Positions 51,120 through 60,720 are shown, counted from the first letter of the stretch. The stretch is DNA of 64,000 nt from Chersky-840 sp963810195 (GCA_963810195.1 CAWEMO010000005.1:372001-436000), one strand, 5' to 3'. Numbers and translations are program-made. The notes: generated by a model not told the origin, from the letters alone.

Positions 51120-51159
51120 ATCAAAGAGCGTGAGTCTCCATCAGACCCAGGGCAATTCA

Positions 51160-51442
51160 CCATGGGACCACGTTCGCGATGGGCAGGCTGGGATGAGGGG
51201 TAACCGGTACCCCCTGACTGACTACCGGATGCCCTGGCTCGGTCGCCATTCCTACTCTCAGGCCAGTCGGTACTGGCATCTCGATCGGGCTCCATAATCC
51301 CGGAGGCCTGAGCATTATGCGCCCTTCGGTCACGTCGCCTGACCTCGGCGAGGTCCTTGACTCAGACCATCATGCTGAGGTCGGTGCGATTAACGCGACC
51401 CAGCAGCCAACCTTTCCTGTGCGCGACCTGCCTGGCCCACCG
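51160..51442. other. Short intergenic region
   Basis: No gene is seen. A TACCGG-rich stretch (51201-51240) forms small inverted repeats. The remainder separates the IS3 from the surface-protein stop. Confidence 0.4.
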
Positions 51443-53413
51443 CTATAGCCATAGCTTTTCGTTGCCGCCGGGTGCTCGGTTCTTCCGGCGTCGTCCCGGA
51501 CCCAGATCGGCGAGCTGCCGCAATATTCGGCGCGGCACATCGACGAGGATCAGCAACAGGAGCCCGAACAGCATCACAGCGGCACCGACGACGGTCATTG
51601 TCTTGAGTCCCGGTCCCGAACCGGTGAATGCCAGGGAGCTGGAAGAAGCGGTGACCACCCTGCTTGTCGTGGTCGGAGCAACGGTCGTAACTACAGCAAC
51701 AGCCGTCGTGGTTGTGGTCGGCGCACTAGTTGTCGTGGTAGAGGTCATCGGAGTCGTCGTAGTGGTTGCCGGAGTCGTGGTGGTGGGCGCCTCGGTGTAG
51801 GTGAACTGGTCAGCGCTTGAGGTCGCCGAGGTGCCCGCCGCGGTCGTGACGGTGACGTCGACCTCTCCTGCGGAACCGGCTGGAGAGGTGGCGCTGATCG
51901 AGGTGTCGCTAAACACCAAGAAGTCCGTGACGGCCACGGAGCCGAACATGACCGAGGTGGCCTCCGTGAACCCGGACCCGGTGATGGACACAAGTGTGCC
52001 TCCGTCGGTGGACCCGGACGTGGGACTGACACCGGTGACCGTGGGCAGGGCCGCAAGACTCGTGGTCGTCGTGGTGGGTGCCACTGTCGTGGTGGGTGCC
52101 ACTGTCGTGGTGGGTGCAGGCACGGTCGTGGTCGTGGGCGGCCCGCCCCCGGCCACTGCGATCACTGGGGCGATGGGGCTGCCCGAGGGTGCCGAGGTGA
52201 CGATGCCGGTGGCCACCGAGTTGTTGGGGTAGGCGCTGCAGGTGAGCGTCAGGTTCGAGCCCGACACGTCCAGGGTGAGGCTGGCCGCCGAGTCCTCCTG
52301 GATGGTGATGGCCGTGCTGGTGGCGGTGAACGGTCCCACCGTCTGGGCCGTCCCGGGCAGGCTGAGGGGCACCCCGGAGCTCGGCACCGGCGAGGGGATG
52401 GGCAAGCTGATGCTGAGCGGGCCCACGGAGATGTTGGCGGGAGCGGCCCCGCTGGCGTCCACCTGGGCCGTGGCGGATCCGGAGATGGAGGAGTTCCCCA
52501 GAGCGGCGGCGGCGCTCACGATCGACGACGGCAGGTTCACGGTGGTCTGGTAGCCGGTCACCGAGAAGCTCTGGCCCACGCTGGGGGCGGCTGGTGACAG
52601 CATGGCCGTCGTGGTGGCGTCGTTGAGGGCAATGTTGCCGACCGGGGTCCCGGGGCAATACAGCTCATAGGCACCGGTGAGAGTGGTGGGGGTGCCCGGT
52701 GTCGAGGTCGTGGTCGTTCCGCCTGAAGGAGTGGTCGTGGTACTCGATCCCGCAATAGCGGTCGCGATCACCGGCGATGCCTCGGCCGCCGAAGGCGCCG
52801 TGGAGGTGATGCCCGTCGGCTCAGAGTTATTGGGATACGGCGAGCAGGTGAGATTCAGCGTGCTCCCAGACACGACCAGTCCCAGCGAGATGGCCGGGTC
52901 GACCGTGAGGCTGATCGGACCGCCCGATGCCGTGAAAGGCCCCACGGTTCCCGGCGTCGAGGGGAGGACCAGCGACAGGCCGGTAGTCGGCACCGGGCTC
53001 GGGATCGGAGCGTCGATGGTGATGGGAGGAGCGGCGACCGACGCAGGAGTGGCGCCGGTGGCGTCGACCTTGAGATTGGCGGTGCCGCTGATGGAGGAGT
53101 TCCCTAAGGCGGCGGCGGCCGACACGATGGCACTCGGCAAGGACACCGTCGACTGGTAGTTGGTCAGGTTAAAGGTCTGTCCGGCGGTCGGGGACGAAGG
53201 TGCGATGGTCCCGGTGGTGACGACATCGTTGAGCGCGATGTTGCCCACCGGGGTACCGGGGCAATACAGCTCGTAGGGTGTGGAATCCGCAAAGGCAGGC
53301 GCCCCCGAATCCTGGGCCAGAGATGCAATCACCATGGCAAAGCCGAGCGAGAGGGCGGCGAATCCTGCCAGCGCGAGTCGTACGGGTAGGGCTTGGGAGC
53401 GTCGCATTGTCAC
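51443..53413 (-). CDS. Surface protein with duplicated domain, IPT/TIG domain and LAFTG anchor
   Basis: The 656-residue protein has a signal peptide (LALAGFAALSLGFAMVIASL). Two copies of a domain of about 190 residues begin YELYCPGTPVGNIALNDV (about 47 and 249). Thr/Pro-rich linkers follow each. An IPT/TIG beta-sandwich (VTGVSPTSGSTDGGTLVSIT) is next, then a second Thr-rich stalk. The C-terminus has LAFTG, a 20-residue hydrophobic segment and a basic tail (RRILRQLADLGPGRRRKN). The LAxTG motif is the form recognised by class E sortases of GC-rich actinobacteria. The protein is probably wall-attached and projects by its Thr stalks. Its ligand is unknown. Confidence 0.78.
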   Translation of the reverse strand: MTMRRSQALPVRLALAGFAALSLGFAMVIASLAQDSGAPAFADSTPYELYCPGTPVGNIALNDVVTTGTIAPSSPTAGQTFNLTNYQSTVSLPSAIVSAAAALGNSSISGTANLKVDATGATPASVAAPPITIDAPIPSPVPTTGLSLVLPSTPGTVGPFTASGGPISLTVDPAISLGLVVSGSTLNLTCSPYPNNSEPTGITSTAPSAAEASPVIATAIAGSSTTTTPSGGTTTTSTPGTPTTLTGAYELYCPGTPVGNIALNDATTTAMLSPAAPSVGQSFSVTGYQTTVNLPSSIVSAAAALGNSSISGSATAQVDASGAAPANISVGPLSISLPIPSPVPSSGVPLSLPGTAQTVGPFTATSTAITIQEDSAASLTLDVSGSNLTLTCSAYPNNSVATGIVTSAPSGSPIAPVIAVAGGGPPTTTTVPAPTTTVAPTTTVAPTTTTTSLAALPTVTGVSPTSGSTDGGTLVSITGSGFTEATSVMFGSVAVTDFLVFSDTSISATSPAGSAGEVDVTVTTAAGTSATSSADQFTYTEAPTTTTPATTTTTPMTSTTTTSAPTTTTTAVAVVTTVAPTTTSRVVTASSSSLAFTGSGPGLKTMTVVGAAVMLFGLLLLILVDVPRRILRQLADLGPGRRRKNRAPGGNEKLWL

Positions 53414-54101
53414 TCACTTCCAACTTGGCACACAGAACCGGTTCGACAGCTGACGCCCCCAGCGCCCCAGGATTAGTCATCGTTGCGAGCACCGCCTCAC
53501 CAATAATGACGAAATTCCCCCGTGACCTCAGCACTGGCAACCACTTTTCCGATTACTGAAACCAGGTGACGAATCCGGGAGTGCTGAGTTCCGCGAGATC
53601 CGGCCGGGGGCGATCGGACTGACGTCCGACCGGAATCGCTCACTCCGAGACGCTCTCCAGCGCCAGGCGAGCTGGAGCGGCACTGATCGCCCAGGCCGCT
53701 TCAATACACGAGTCGACCGGTATCGTCTACCCTATTGTTCGTTGCCTGCACCGATGCGCCGGGACCCAGTCGCCCCGAAAGGGCCCAGTGTCCCCACCGT
53801 CGGACCGGTCGGGATCACCCGGACCCGGATGTACCTCCGGCGGTGCCGTCGACAGCCTCGCTCCGGCTGCGATTCAACCGGAGCGTCCGAAGCTCCTACG
53901 TCTGTCAAGGGTCGTTTGGGCTCGGTGGCATAGACAGCGGGCAAACCAATCATGAGCCACTCGACGAGCGAGGGCAGGCTCTTACAAAGCCAAGCGTCGG
54001 TGCTCCGAGCAGTGGTTCCGAGCGGCGGACCGGCAGATCGGACGCAGGCCAGTCCGTGCGGACGGCGGGGATCACTGGAGCCAGATCCGCCGCTCGGAGA
54101 T
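53414..54101. other. Intergenic region of about 690 bp
   Basis: No gene is supported. A hairpin with CGGAC-TGA-CGTCCG arms lies near 53616-53629. The stretch 53741-53840 resembles, inverted, part of dispersed repeat family A (ATCCGGGTCCGGGTGATCCC). Confidence 0.5.
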
Positions 54102-54788
54102 CTAGGCGCGGGGAAGGTACTTGAAGACTTCCCGGGCGACGTAACGCTTCAGGACCCGAATGACCTCGCGCTTGGAGCGGCCTTCCTTCGTCCGCCGCTC
54201 CATGTCACTCGCGGGTGCGTAGGTCGAAGGAAAGGCGGGTCATGACGATGCGCCACAGGGCTTGGTTGGCGTTGCGATCCCCGCCGCGATCGAGGCGGTG
54301 ACGCGTGACCTTGCCCGAGGAGGCCTCGATGGGGGCCACGCCACAGAGATGGGCCCAAGCGGCTTCTGAGCGCAGGCGTTCGGGGTTGTAGCCGGCGGCG
54401 ACGAGCAGGGCGGCGGCGGTGTCGACGCCCACGCCGAAGAGCTCGAGCATGTCGGCGCGTAGGTCGTCACCAGATCCGCGAGCAGGCTGTCGGTGCCGGC
54501 GATCTCGTCCTCGAGGGAGAGCACCCGCCTCCCCAAGGCGGCGAGCGACACCTTGGTGGCGTAGACGACGGGGTCGCCCACCGCTCGGGGCCGCATGGCG
54601 GCCGTCTCGGCCACAAGGTCGGTGATCGATAGGCCCTTCAGGCGGGATCGGAGCTGGTCGGGCCCGGTGTAGGTGAGTTGGCGCATCTGGTTGACGGCGC
54701 GCAGTCGCCCTTCGCGAGCCGAGCGCTTGGCCACGAGCAGCGCCCGGATGGCCTCGACGTTGCCGTCTTTGGTCTTGGGTGCCCCGGT
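54102..54788 (-). pseudogene. IS110-family transposase remnant (C-terminal half, frameshifted)
   Basis: On the minus strand the sequence starts abruptly at PKTKDGNVEAIRALLVAKRS, a typical mid-protein IS110 motif. It runs through RAVNQMRQLTYTGPDQLRSR. It changes frame near 54465 to continue as ELFGVGVDTAAALLVAAGYN and GVAPIEASSGKVTRHRLDRG. It changes again near 54205 to reach KREVIRVLKRYVAREVFKYL and a TAG at 54102. So there are two one-base shifts, and the N-terminal DEDD half is absent. The missing end abuts the truncated IS30 copy. Confidence 0.82.
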
Positions 54789-54796
54789 GCATCGAC

Positions 54797-55756
54797 CGGG
54801 AGGAGATCTCCCGTGGGCTCGCCACCGGGCTGTCGCTGCGTCAGGTGGCGGCGGGCCTGGGACGGGCTGCATCGACAGTGTCCCGGGAGGTGGCCGCCAA
54901 CGGCGGCCGGCATCGCTACCGGGCGTGCGAGGCCGAAGCGTCCGCCCGCCGGCGGGCTCGACGACCGAGACCGGCCAAGTTGGCCAAGTGCCCGAGGCTG
55001 CGCCGTGTCGTCCAGGGCAAACTGGAGAAACGCTGGTCGCCCCAGCAGATCGCCGACTGGTTGCCCGAAGCGTTCCCCCACGACCCGGAGATGCGGGTGA
55101 GCCACGAGACCATCTACATGTCGCTGTTCGTCCAAGGTCGAGGAGCCCTGCGCCAGGAGCTCTTTCGCTGCCTGCGCCAGGGCCGGGCCATGCGCCGCCC
55201 CCAGGGAAAGCGCCAAGCGACGGGCCAGGGCAAGATCCGCGACATGGTCATGATCTCGGATCGTCCCGCTGAGATCGAGGACCGGGCTGTGCCCGGCCAC
55301 TGGGAAGGCGATCTCATCATGGGCACGGGCCAGCGGGCCATCGGCACACTGGTCGAGCGCTCCACCCGCTACGTCATGCTCATGCGCCTCCCCGATGGGC
55401 ACGGGGGCGAGGCTGTCCGCAAGGCGCTGGCCAAGACCATCGTCAAGCTCCCCACCGAGCTCCGGCGCTCGATCACCTGGGACCAAGGACAAGAGATGAA
55501 CGAGCACGCTCGCTTCACCGTCGACACCGGCGTGCAGATCTACTTCTGCGATCCCAAGAGTCCGTGGCAACGCGGTTCCAATGAGAACACCAATGGGCTG
55601 TTGCGCCAGTACTTCCCCAGGGGCACCGAGCTCTCCGGCCACTCCCAGGCACACCTCAACGCCGTGGCACGAGAGCTCAACGGACGTCCTCGACGGACCC
55701 TCGGGGGTATGTCACCATCTCAAGCGTTCGCCGGGGCTGTTGCGTCGATTGGTTGA
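54797..55756 (+). pseudogene. Truncated IS30 transposase (type B)
   Basis: The frame encodes residues about 75-383 of the type B transposase, including the whole DDE core (HWEGDLIMG, SITWDQGQE, GSNENTNGL). The N-terminal helix-turn-helix and start are gone. It is preceded in frame by a few codons from the IS110 side (an ATG-like start at 54779), so a shortened protein could be made. It would lack the first DNA-binding unit. Confidence 0.85.
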
Positions 55757-55763
55757 GCCCGCA
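54797..55763 (+). mobile_element. IS30-family element, type B, 5'-truncated copy
   Basis: From 54797 the DNA matches the complete element at 34907-36134 (other orientation) to its right end at 55763 (TTGAGCCCGCA). About 260 bp of the left end, with its inverted repeat, are missing. The junction lies at the hairpin CGGGAGGAGATCTCCCG (54797-54813). Confidence 0.88.
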
Positions 55764-55806
55764 ACGAGTACAGGGTGGGTTGCGACCGCTCCGCCCTCGT
55801 TGTGGT

Positions 55807-56100
55807 CTACGGCTGTCTTAATGACGAGCCGGTCGGCGACGACTCTCGGCGAGCAGCTCGGACTAGTGCCCCTCGTGCCAACAGGTAGGTCGTCCCGACG
55901 GCAATAGCCGCTGCTCCTACGAGGGCGGTCCACTCGACAATCGGTCTCGACATCAACACCCAGACAACAAGCCCACCGCCTGCGATGAGCGAGGCCCAGG
56001 CAGTGGTTTGTGGCGCGACGTAAACCCTCCGACTCGGCTGTCGGAAATCAGTCCCAAAGACCCGTGTTGCCACATCAGACGTATCGGCCTCCGGACCCAA
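55807..56100 (-). CDS. Hypothetical two-TM membrane protein
   Basis: An open frame of up to 97 codons encodes an N-terminal hydrophilic part and two membrane segments (AWASLIAGGGLVVWVLM and ALVGAAAIAVGTTYLLARGAL) with an Arg-rich end. The first codon at 56100 is TTG and no clear ribosome binding site is visible, so the start is uncertain. No family recognised. Confidence 0.4.
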   Translation of the reverse strand: MGPEADTSDVATRVFGTDFRQPSRRVYVAPQTTAWASLIAGGGLVVWVLMSRPIVEWTALVGAAAIAVGTTYLLARGALVRAARRESSPTGSSLRQP

Positions 56101-56188
56101 CCGCTAAAGGTGCAGGCGGGATCGCACCGAATACAGGATGCCGTCAGACCCCCATGTCAAGGGGTCGGACCCCATCCGACTCCGGCAC

Positions 56189-56581
56189 TTACCCCGGGGG
56201 AGCGAAGAACTCGAGAGCGATGTTGTCTGGGTCACGGAACGACAAGCCGGATCCATAAGGCGCATCGACGATTCCGCCGTTAGCGACACCAAGCTTGTTC
56301 AGGTGGCGCTCCCACTCTTCGATCTCAGACCGGTTGGCGCAGGCGAAGGCCAAATGGTCCAAGCCGGGGCGACGCTCGTCGAACGGCTCCTTGCTCTTGA
56401 GGTCAGGGAACTGGTGGATGCCGACGAGCGTCCCTCCCATGAGCCAGACGACGTGGTGAAAAGGACCGGTATCCTCATCGATCACCGGATCGGAGCCGAA
56501 CAACTGCTGGTACCAGGGGCGGCTGCGCCCGAGGTCGCTCACTGTTAGAGCGACGTGTGTGATCGCAGGAAACTCTGGCAT
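56189..56581 (-). CDS. VOC family protein (glyoxalase-like)
   Basis: The 130-residue protein has one complete VOC domain with two beta-alpha-beta-beta-beta halves. ITHVALTVSDLGRSRPWYQQ supplies the first His. The loop FHHVVWLMGGTLVGIHQF comes next, GLDHLAFACANRSEIEEW supplies the second His, and GLSFRDPDNIALEFFAPPG supplies the late Glu. These residues would chelate a divalent metal. The typical reaction is isomerisation or dioxygenation, but the substrate cannot be read. The start at 56581 is a good ATG. Confidence 0.85.
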   Translation of the reverse strand: MPEFPAITHVALTVSDLGRSRPWYQQLFGSDPVIDEDTGPFHHVVWLMGGTLVGIHQFPDLKSKEPFDERRPGLDHLAFACANRSEIEEWERHLNKLGVANGGIVDAPYGSGLSFRDPDNIALEFFAPPG

Positions 56582-56886
56582 CGCTGGCCTCCTGTTATGA
56601 GATGTGCCGGGAGGTTAGCCGGGTTGCCTTCCCGAGGCGTACCGAGGCGCTCTCTCCACCCCGAAGGTGTCGTTCTGGGCCGCGAATACTGCTCGGGTCG
56701 TCCTCGGACCGGAATGCGCGACTCCGGCAGCGAGCCAGCCCGGTCCAGATGGACATACCCGCGCACGGGATCCCGAATACCGGGCGCCCTGCAACCCTCG
56801 CCGCTCCCACCCAGACCCCGATCGCAACCCAGGCACTTTCCGAAATGCGACTACTCACGCGTGACTACGGGCACGCCCTCACTCCG

Positions 56887-59800
56887 TTACGAAATCGTGA
56901 TCCAGAGCACCCTCGTTGCCGAGTTCTGCGTGGAGGGATGACCCTTGGTCTTCTTCGTTTTGGTGTCCAAAATCTTTACGATGACTGCATAGGTCCCTTG
57001 GTCGTTCTTGTTGGGCTTACCCGAGATGACTCCCGTCGCTGCTTTGAGATGCAGACCCTTGGGCAGGCTGCCCTTTGCGACCGACCACTTATAGGGGGGA
57101 TTCCCACCGATGGCAGCCAGGGTGGCCGAGTACGACATCTTGACCTTTCCCATGGGGAGGGACGCTGTCGTGATACCCAGCGTGACGACCCCAAAGACTG
57201 TCCCGGTCAGTTGCGCCAGGCTGGGAGAGGTCGAGTTGTCGAGTTTCACCGTGAGGCAGAACGGAGGTCCTGCCGTGAGGGTCGGGCCTGGATCACCGAC
57301 TACGGGAACCCACCCTCCGGCTCCCGAGTTCACCGCCGGGTTCCACCATTCAAGAGTCGTTCCTCCGAACAGGTTGCAGTCGTTGACCGTGACGCTGGTA
57401 AAGGAGTTGGCCGGAGAGAGCACTTCGTCGAAGTACCCCCCAGCAGCGGTGAAACTTGGGGCTCCCACCGGATCAGAGACGTACTGGGTCTCGGTGACCG
57501 AGTCGGTTCCGTCGGTGCCCCCTGTGGCTGTGGCAGTCACGCCTCCAGAGCTGGTGGTTGCGGTCCCGCCCGACGACACGCTGCTGGCGGCCGTAGCGTG
57601 GGCGACGGCTTGCTTGTAGATGGAATCGCCCGAATAGTTGGCGGTGATCGCGTAGGGGCTTGAGGAGGCTTGCTCGGTAATAGGGCAGTCACCGCTCCCT
57701 GCAGTGAGGGGACTGATCGTGCAGATCCCTCCCTTGCCGTCTGACACCGTGACCGTACCCGTCGGAGTCGGCCCTGTTCCCCGCACGCTGACGCTGTATG
57801 TGACCGGAGAGGGTGTGGCTGGGAGCGGAGACGGGGTGATTGTGAGCAGCGGCGTCAGCCTCGCCGCCGGGGCGGTCGTGATGGATAGCGATGTACTGGC
57901 GCTCTGGGGCGTCGGGGTCATTGCATCCGTCGCTGTCACCGTAAACGACGAGGTACTCGCCGAGTTCGGGCTCCCGGAGATCACTCCGGTGCTGGCATTG
58001 AGGGTGAGTCCCCCGGGGAGGCTTCCGCTTGAGATCGACCACGAGTACGGGCCGGTGCCTCCAGCAGCGGCGAGCGTGGTCGAGTATGCCTCGCCCACCG
58101 TCGCACCCGGGAGCGATGTCGTCGTGATCGACAAGGGACTAACCGCACCGCTGTAGGTCAAGGCGTTTCCTTCTTGGTCCACGACCATGCAGAAGCTCAC
58201 CGATGGACACGACACCGACAAAATGTGGTTCCCGCCGGAGTCGATGTCGAGTGGGCTGGACCACGAGCTGCCGTCGTAGGTGAAGGCATTTCCATCAGGA
58301 TCACCCACGGCAACGCAGAAGGTGGCGGTGGCACAGGACACCGAGACGAATCCACCCCCTTCGGGAACAGGATCGATGTTGGCGGGGGTGGTCCAGCCGG
58401 TGCCGTTGTAGGTGAGGGCGTCGCCGTCGTAGTCGACAGCCGCGCAGAACGTGGCCGATGTGCAGGAGATGGCCGAAAGATTCGTCGCATCGCCACCAGC
58501 TCCAATGGGGTCGATCAGCGTTGGCGCAGACCAGCTGGTGCCGTTGAAGCTGATGGCATTGCCATCGTTGTCGACCGCCATACAGAAGCTCGAGGCGGGA
58601 CACGACACCGCGTTGAGACCGCCGCCATTTGTGTCATGGACCACGGTCGTGGGCGAAGACCAGGTCCCATCGACGTAGGTGAGAGCGTCTCCAGAGCCTC
58701 CGATGGCCACGCACAAGCTCGCCGATGCGCAGGACACGGCATCTAGACCGTTGGGATCGACTTCGGTAGGGACAGACCAGCTGATGCCGTCGTAGATGAG
58801 TGCGTTCCCATTGCCGTCGATGGCCACGCAGAAGGTCGCGGAAGCACAGGACACCGATTCGAGTGCAGACGGATAGGCCTGATCGACCCCAATCGGGACA
58901 GACCAACTTGTGCCGTTGTAGGTGAGGGCGTTGCCCATCTGGGAGGCGCCGTCGACGGCGGCGCAGAACGTGGTCGTCGGGCAAGACACCGAAACGAGCT
59001 GGGACCCGGCCTTGTCGATGATGGTGGGAGCAGACCAGGTAGTGCCGTTGTACGCCAGAACACTTCCGTCCCACACATCAATGGCCATGCAGAAGCTCGT
59101 CGTCGGGCACGATATCCCGCCGAGGCCGTCGTAGGAGGGAACGAGACCGGTGGCGGTGGACCAGCTGGTGCCGTCATAGGTCAAGGCGTTCTCGTCGGAG
59201 TCGATAGCGGCGCAGAAGTTCGCCGATGCGCAGGACATTGAACTGATTGCCCCGTCGGTATCGACCGTAATGGGAGCCGACCAAGAAGTGCCGTCGTAGG
59301 TGACGACCTCGCTAGCACCGTCGACGGCTACGCAGAAGGTGGCTGACGCGCACGACACCGGGCCCAGGCGCCCTTCGGGATCAACGGTGGTAGGGGCAGA
59401 CCAGCTACCGTCGTAGGTGAGAGCGCTCCCATTGCTATCGACGGCAACGCAGAAGCTTGCCGAGGCGCAGGACAGCCAGGAGAGCCCTGCATCGGGGTCT
59501 ACAAGGGCAGGGGCCGACCAGCTGGTGCCGTCGTAGGTCAGGGCATTGCCGTTGAGGTCAACTGCGACGCAGAAACTCGTCGTTGGACACGAAAGGGCAG
59601 AGAGAAACCCGTCGGGATCGATTTGAGTGGGAGTCGACCAGCTGGTGCCGTTGTAGATGAGAGCATTTCCCTGGAAATCAAGGACGGCGCAAAAGGTCGC
59701 CGTGGGACACGACAGCAAGCCCAAGTTATTGGATCCGTCAATCTTGGTGGGAGTCGACCAGCTGGTGCCGTTGTAGGTGAGTGCGTTCCCATTGCCGTCG

Positions 59801-60084
59801 ATGGCCACACAGAAGGTCGCCGAGGCACAGGACACCGCCTCCATGTTCTGGCCGCTGGTGAGGTCGATGGGGGCAGGAGCAGACCAGTTGGGTTGTCCGG
59901 AAGCAACCGAGCCCGTTGACGTGGTCACCACGCCGACACCGGCCGTGATCGTGATGACAAGCATTGCCCGGATACGAACCCTCTTGGGAGAGCGGTGGGG
60001 TCCTCTTCCGACTGCGACCGTGCGATCCGGAGACCGTTGGGCGCGCCGAATGCAGAGTCGGGACACGATCCATTGTCGTCTCAT
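56887..60084 (-). CDS. Large secreted protein with about 17 Cys-containing repeats and putative Ig domains
   Basis: The protein of about 1065 residues has a long basic leader with a hydrophobic core (AMLVITITAGVGVVTTSTGS). About 17 repeats of roughly 40 residues follow, each near SCASATFCVAVDGNGNALTY then a TSWSAP motif. The repeats look like beta-propeller blades with a Cys pair in each. After them come two He_PIG-type Ig domains (TTSLPGATVGEAYSTTLAAA and GLTLNASTGVISGSP; the second ends VISGKPNKNDQGTYAV) with other Ig-like segments between. ATG at 60084 or GTG at 60087 is used, with GAGAAGAGGGG upstream. It is probably a surface or matrix protein for binding carbohydrate or protein. Confidence 0.78.
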   Translation of the reverse strand: MRRQWIVSRLCIRRAQRSPDRTVAVGRGPHRSPKRVRIRAMLVITITAGVGVVTTSTGSVASGQPNWSAPAPIDLTSGQNMEAVSCASATFCVAIDGNGNALTYNGTSWSTPTKIDGSNNLGLLSCPTATFCAVLDFQGNALIYNGTSWSTPTQIDPDGFLSALSCPTTSFCVAVDLNGNALTYDGTSWSAPALVDPDAGLSWLSCASASFCVAVDSNGSALTYDGSWSAPTTVDPEGRLGPVSCASATFCVAVDGASEVVTYDGTSWSAPITVDTDGAISSMSCASANFCAAIDSDENALTYDGTSWSTATGLVPSYDGLGGISCPTTSFCMAIDVWDGSVLAYNGTTWSAPTIIDKAGSQLVSVSCPTTTFCAAVDGASQMGNALTYNGTSWSVPIGVDQAYPSALESVSCASATFCVAIDGNGNALIYDGISWSVPTEVDPNGLDAVSCASASLCVAIGGSGDALTYVDGTWSSPTTVVHDTNGGGLNAVSCPASSFCMAVDNDGNAISFNGTSWSAPTLIDPIGAGGDATNLSAISCTSATFCAAVDYDGDALTYNGTGWTTPANIDPVPEGGGFVSVSCATATFCVAVGDPDGNAFTYDGSSWSSPLDIDSGGNHILSVSCPSVSFCMVVDQEGNALTYSGAVSPLSITTTSLPGATVGEAYSTTLAAAGGTGPYSWSISSGSLPGGLTLNASTGVISGSPNSASTSSFTVTATDAMTPTPQSASTSLSITTAPAARLTPLLTITPSPLPATPSPVTYSVSVRGTGPTPTGTVTVSDGKGGICTISPLTAGSGDCPITEQASSSPYAITANYSGDSIYKQAVAHATAASSVSSGGTATTSSGGVTATATGGTDGTDSVTETQYVSDPVGAPSFTAAGGYFDEVLSPANSFTSVTVNDCNLFGGTTLEWWNPAVNSGAGGWVPVVGDPGPTLTAGPPFCLTVKLDNSTSPSLAQLTGTVFGVVTLGITTASLPMGKVKMSYSATLAAIGGNPPYKWSVAKGSLPKGLHLKAATGVISGKPNKNDQGTYAVIVKILDTKTKKTKGHPSTQNSATRVLWITIS

Positions 60085-60158
60085 CACGCTGCCCCTCTTC
60101 TCGTTGCCCGGTGTTAGCTGGATCTCGACGGTCCTTCGACCTATGTCAGATCGACTAA

Positions 60159-60340
60159 CTAACCGACCATCAACCACTCAGTGTTAGTTGGATTGTCCCC
60201 GTCGCGATCTGGGGAGGGGTGGCCCTTGGTCTTGTTTGTCGTAGCTTGCACTTTGAAGGTGTAGATGCCGGGTACGGCTACCACGACTCCTAGAGCGCCA
60301 ACCACGGGCGCGACCAAGAAGTGCGTCGAAGTGTCCGAAC
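60159..60340 (-). pseudogene. Remnant of the C-terminal end of a paralogous secreted protein
   Basis: The minus-strand frame reads GIYTFKVQATTNKTKGHPS near 60200-60260. This parallels the end of the large secreted protein (GTYAVIVKILDTKTKKTKGH). The DNA around GGCCCTTGGTCTTGTTTGTC (60219) also matches the region near 56941. It has no upstream domain, so it appears to be what is left of a tandem copy. Confidence 0.5.
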
Positions 60341-60408
60341 TATCGCCGACGGTTCGTTGCTGATGAGCTGGACCGGTTCTGCGTCGGACTAGGGAGCAGG
60401 GTGGTGTC

Positions 60409-60720
60409 TTACGGACCTCGTGCCGGAAGTGCGACAGTTCGCCACATCCACTCGCGCACAGCCCGAGCGCGTTGAGCGAAGTGACACAAGAAGAATCCCC
60501 GGGGCGCGTCTGTGCTCCCGCCGTGTTCAGCCTCAACCTCGACGTCGATATCGGCCTCGGTAGGGGCCGCAGTCTGCAGCGCGATCTGGGGGAGGTTGTC
60601 GGTATTGGGGTTCCCGTCAGCGTCCCAGGCCACGGCCACCAGCAACCCGCCGATGACGAGAATCACCCACCATCCGGTGAGCCATCGGTACCGGTTCTTG
60701 TGTTGAGAAGTAACGGCCAT
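60409..60720 (-). CDS. Hypothetical single-TM protein
   Basis: The 103-codon frame starts with ATG at 60720. It has a basic start (TSQHKNRYRWLTG), one membrane helix (WWVILVIGGLLVAVAW), an acidic external part (ADIDVEVEAEHGGST) and a basic end. There is no recognisable family and only a weak ribosome binding site (TGAGGT). It may be expressed, but its last third overlaps remnant sequence. Confidence 0.35.
   Translation of the reverse strand: MAVTSQHKNRYRWLTGWWVILVIGGLLVAVAWDADGNPNTDNLPQIALQTAAPTEADIDVEVEAEHGGSTDAPRGFFLCHFAQRARAVREWMWRTVALPARGP

Larger units (their letters stand above)
49838..51159 (+). mobile_element. IS3-family insertion sequence
   Basis: The 1322-bp element is bounded by imperfect inverted repeats of about 27 bp, both starting TGAATTGCCCTGGGT. 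A 3-bp direct repeat CCA flanks it (49835-49837 and 51160-51162). It contains orfA and orfB in the arrangement usual for IS3. Confidence 0.88.

Noticed and set aside
49838..51159. IS3 orfA fused to orfB by the missing base as a natural single-frame transposase
   Set aside because: The deletion moves orfA into the frame that does not match orfB, so it breaks rather than fuses them.
60409..60720. Secreted stress peptide
   Set aside because: It has one TM helix but no clear family, weak ribosome binding site and overlap with remnant DNA. It is listed only as a low-confidence ORF.
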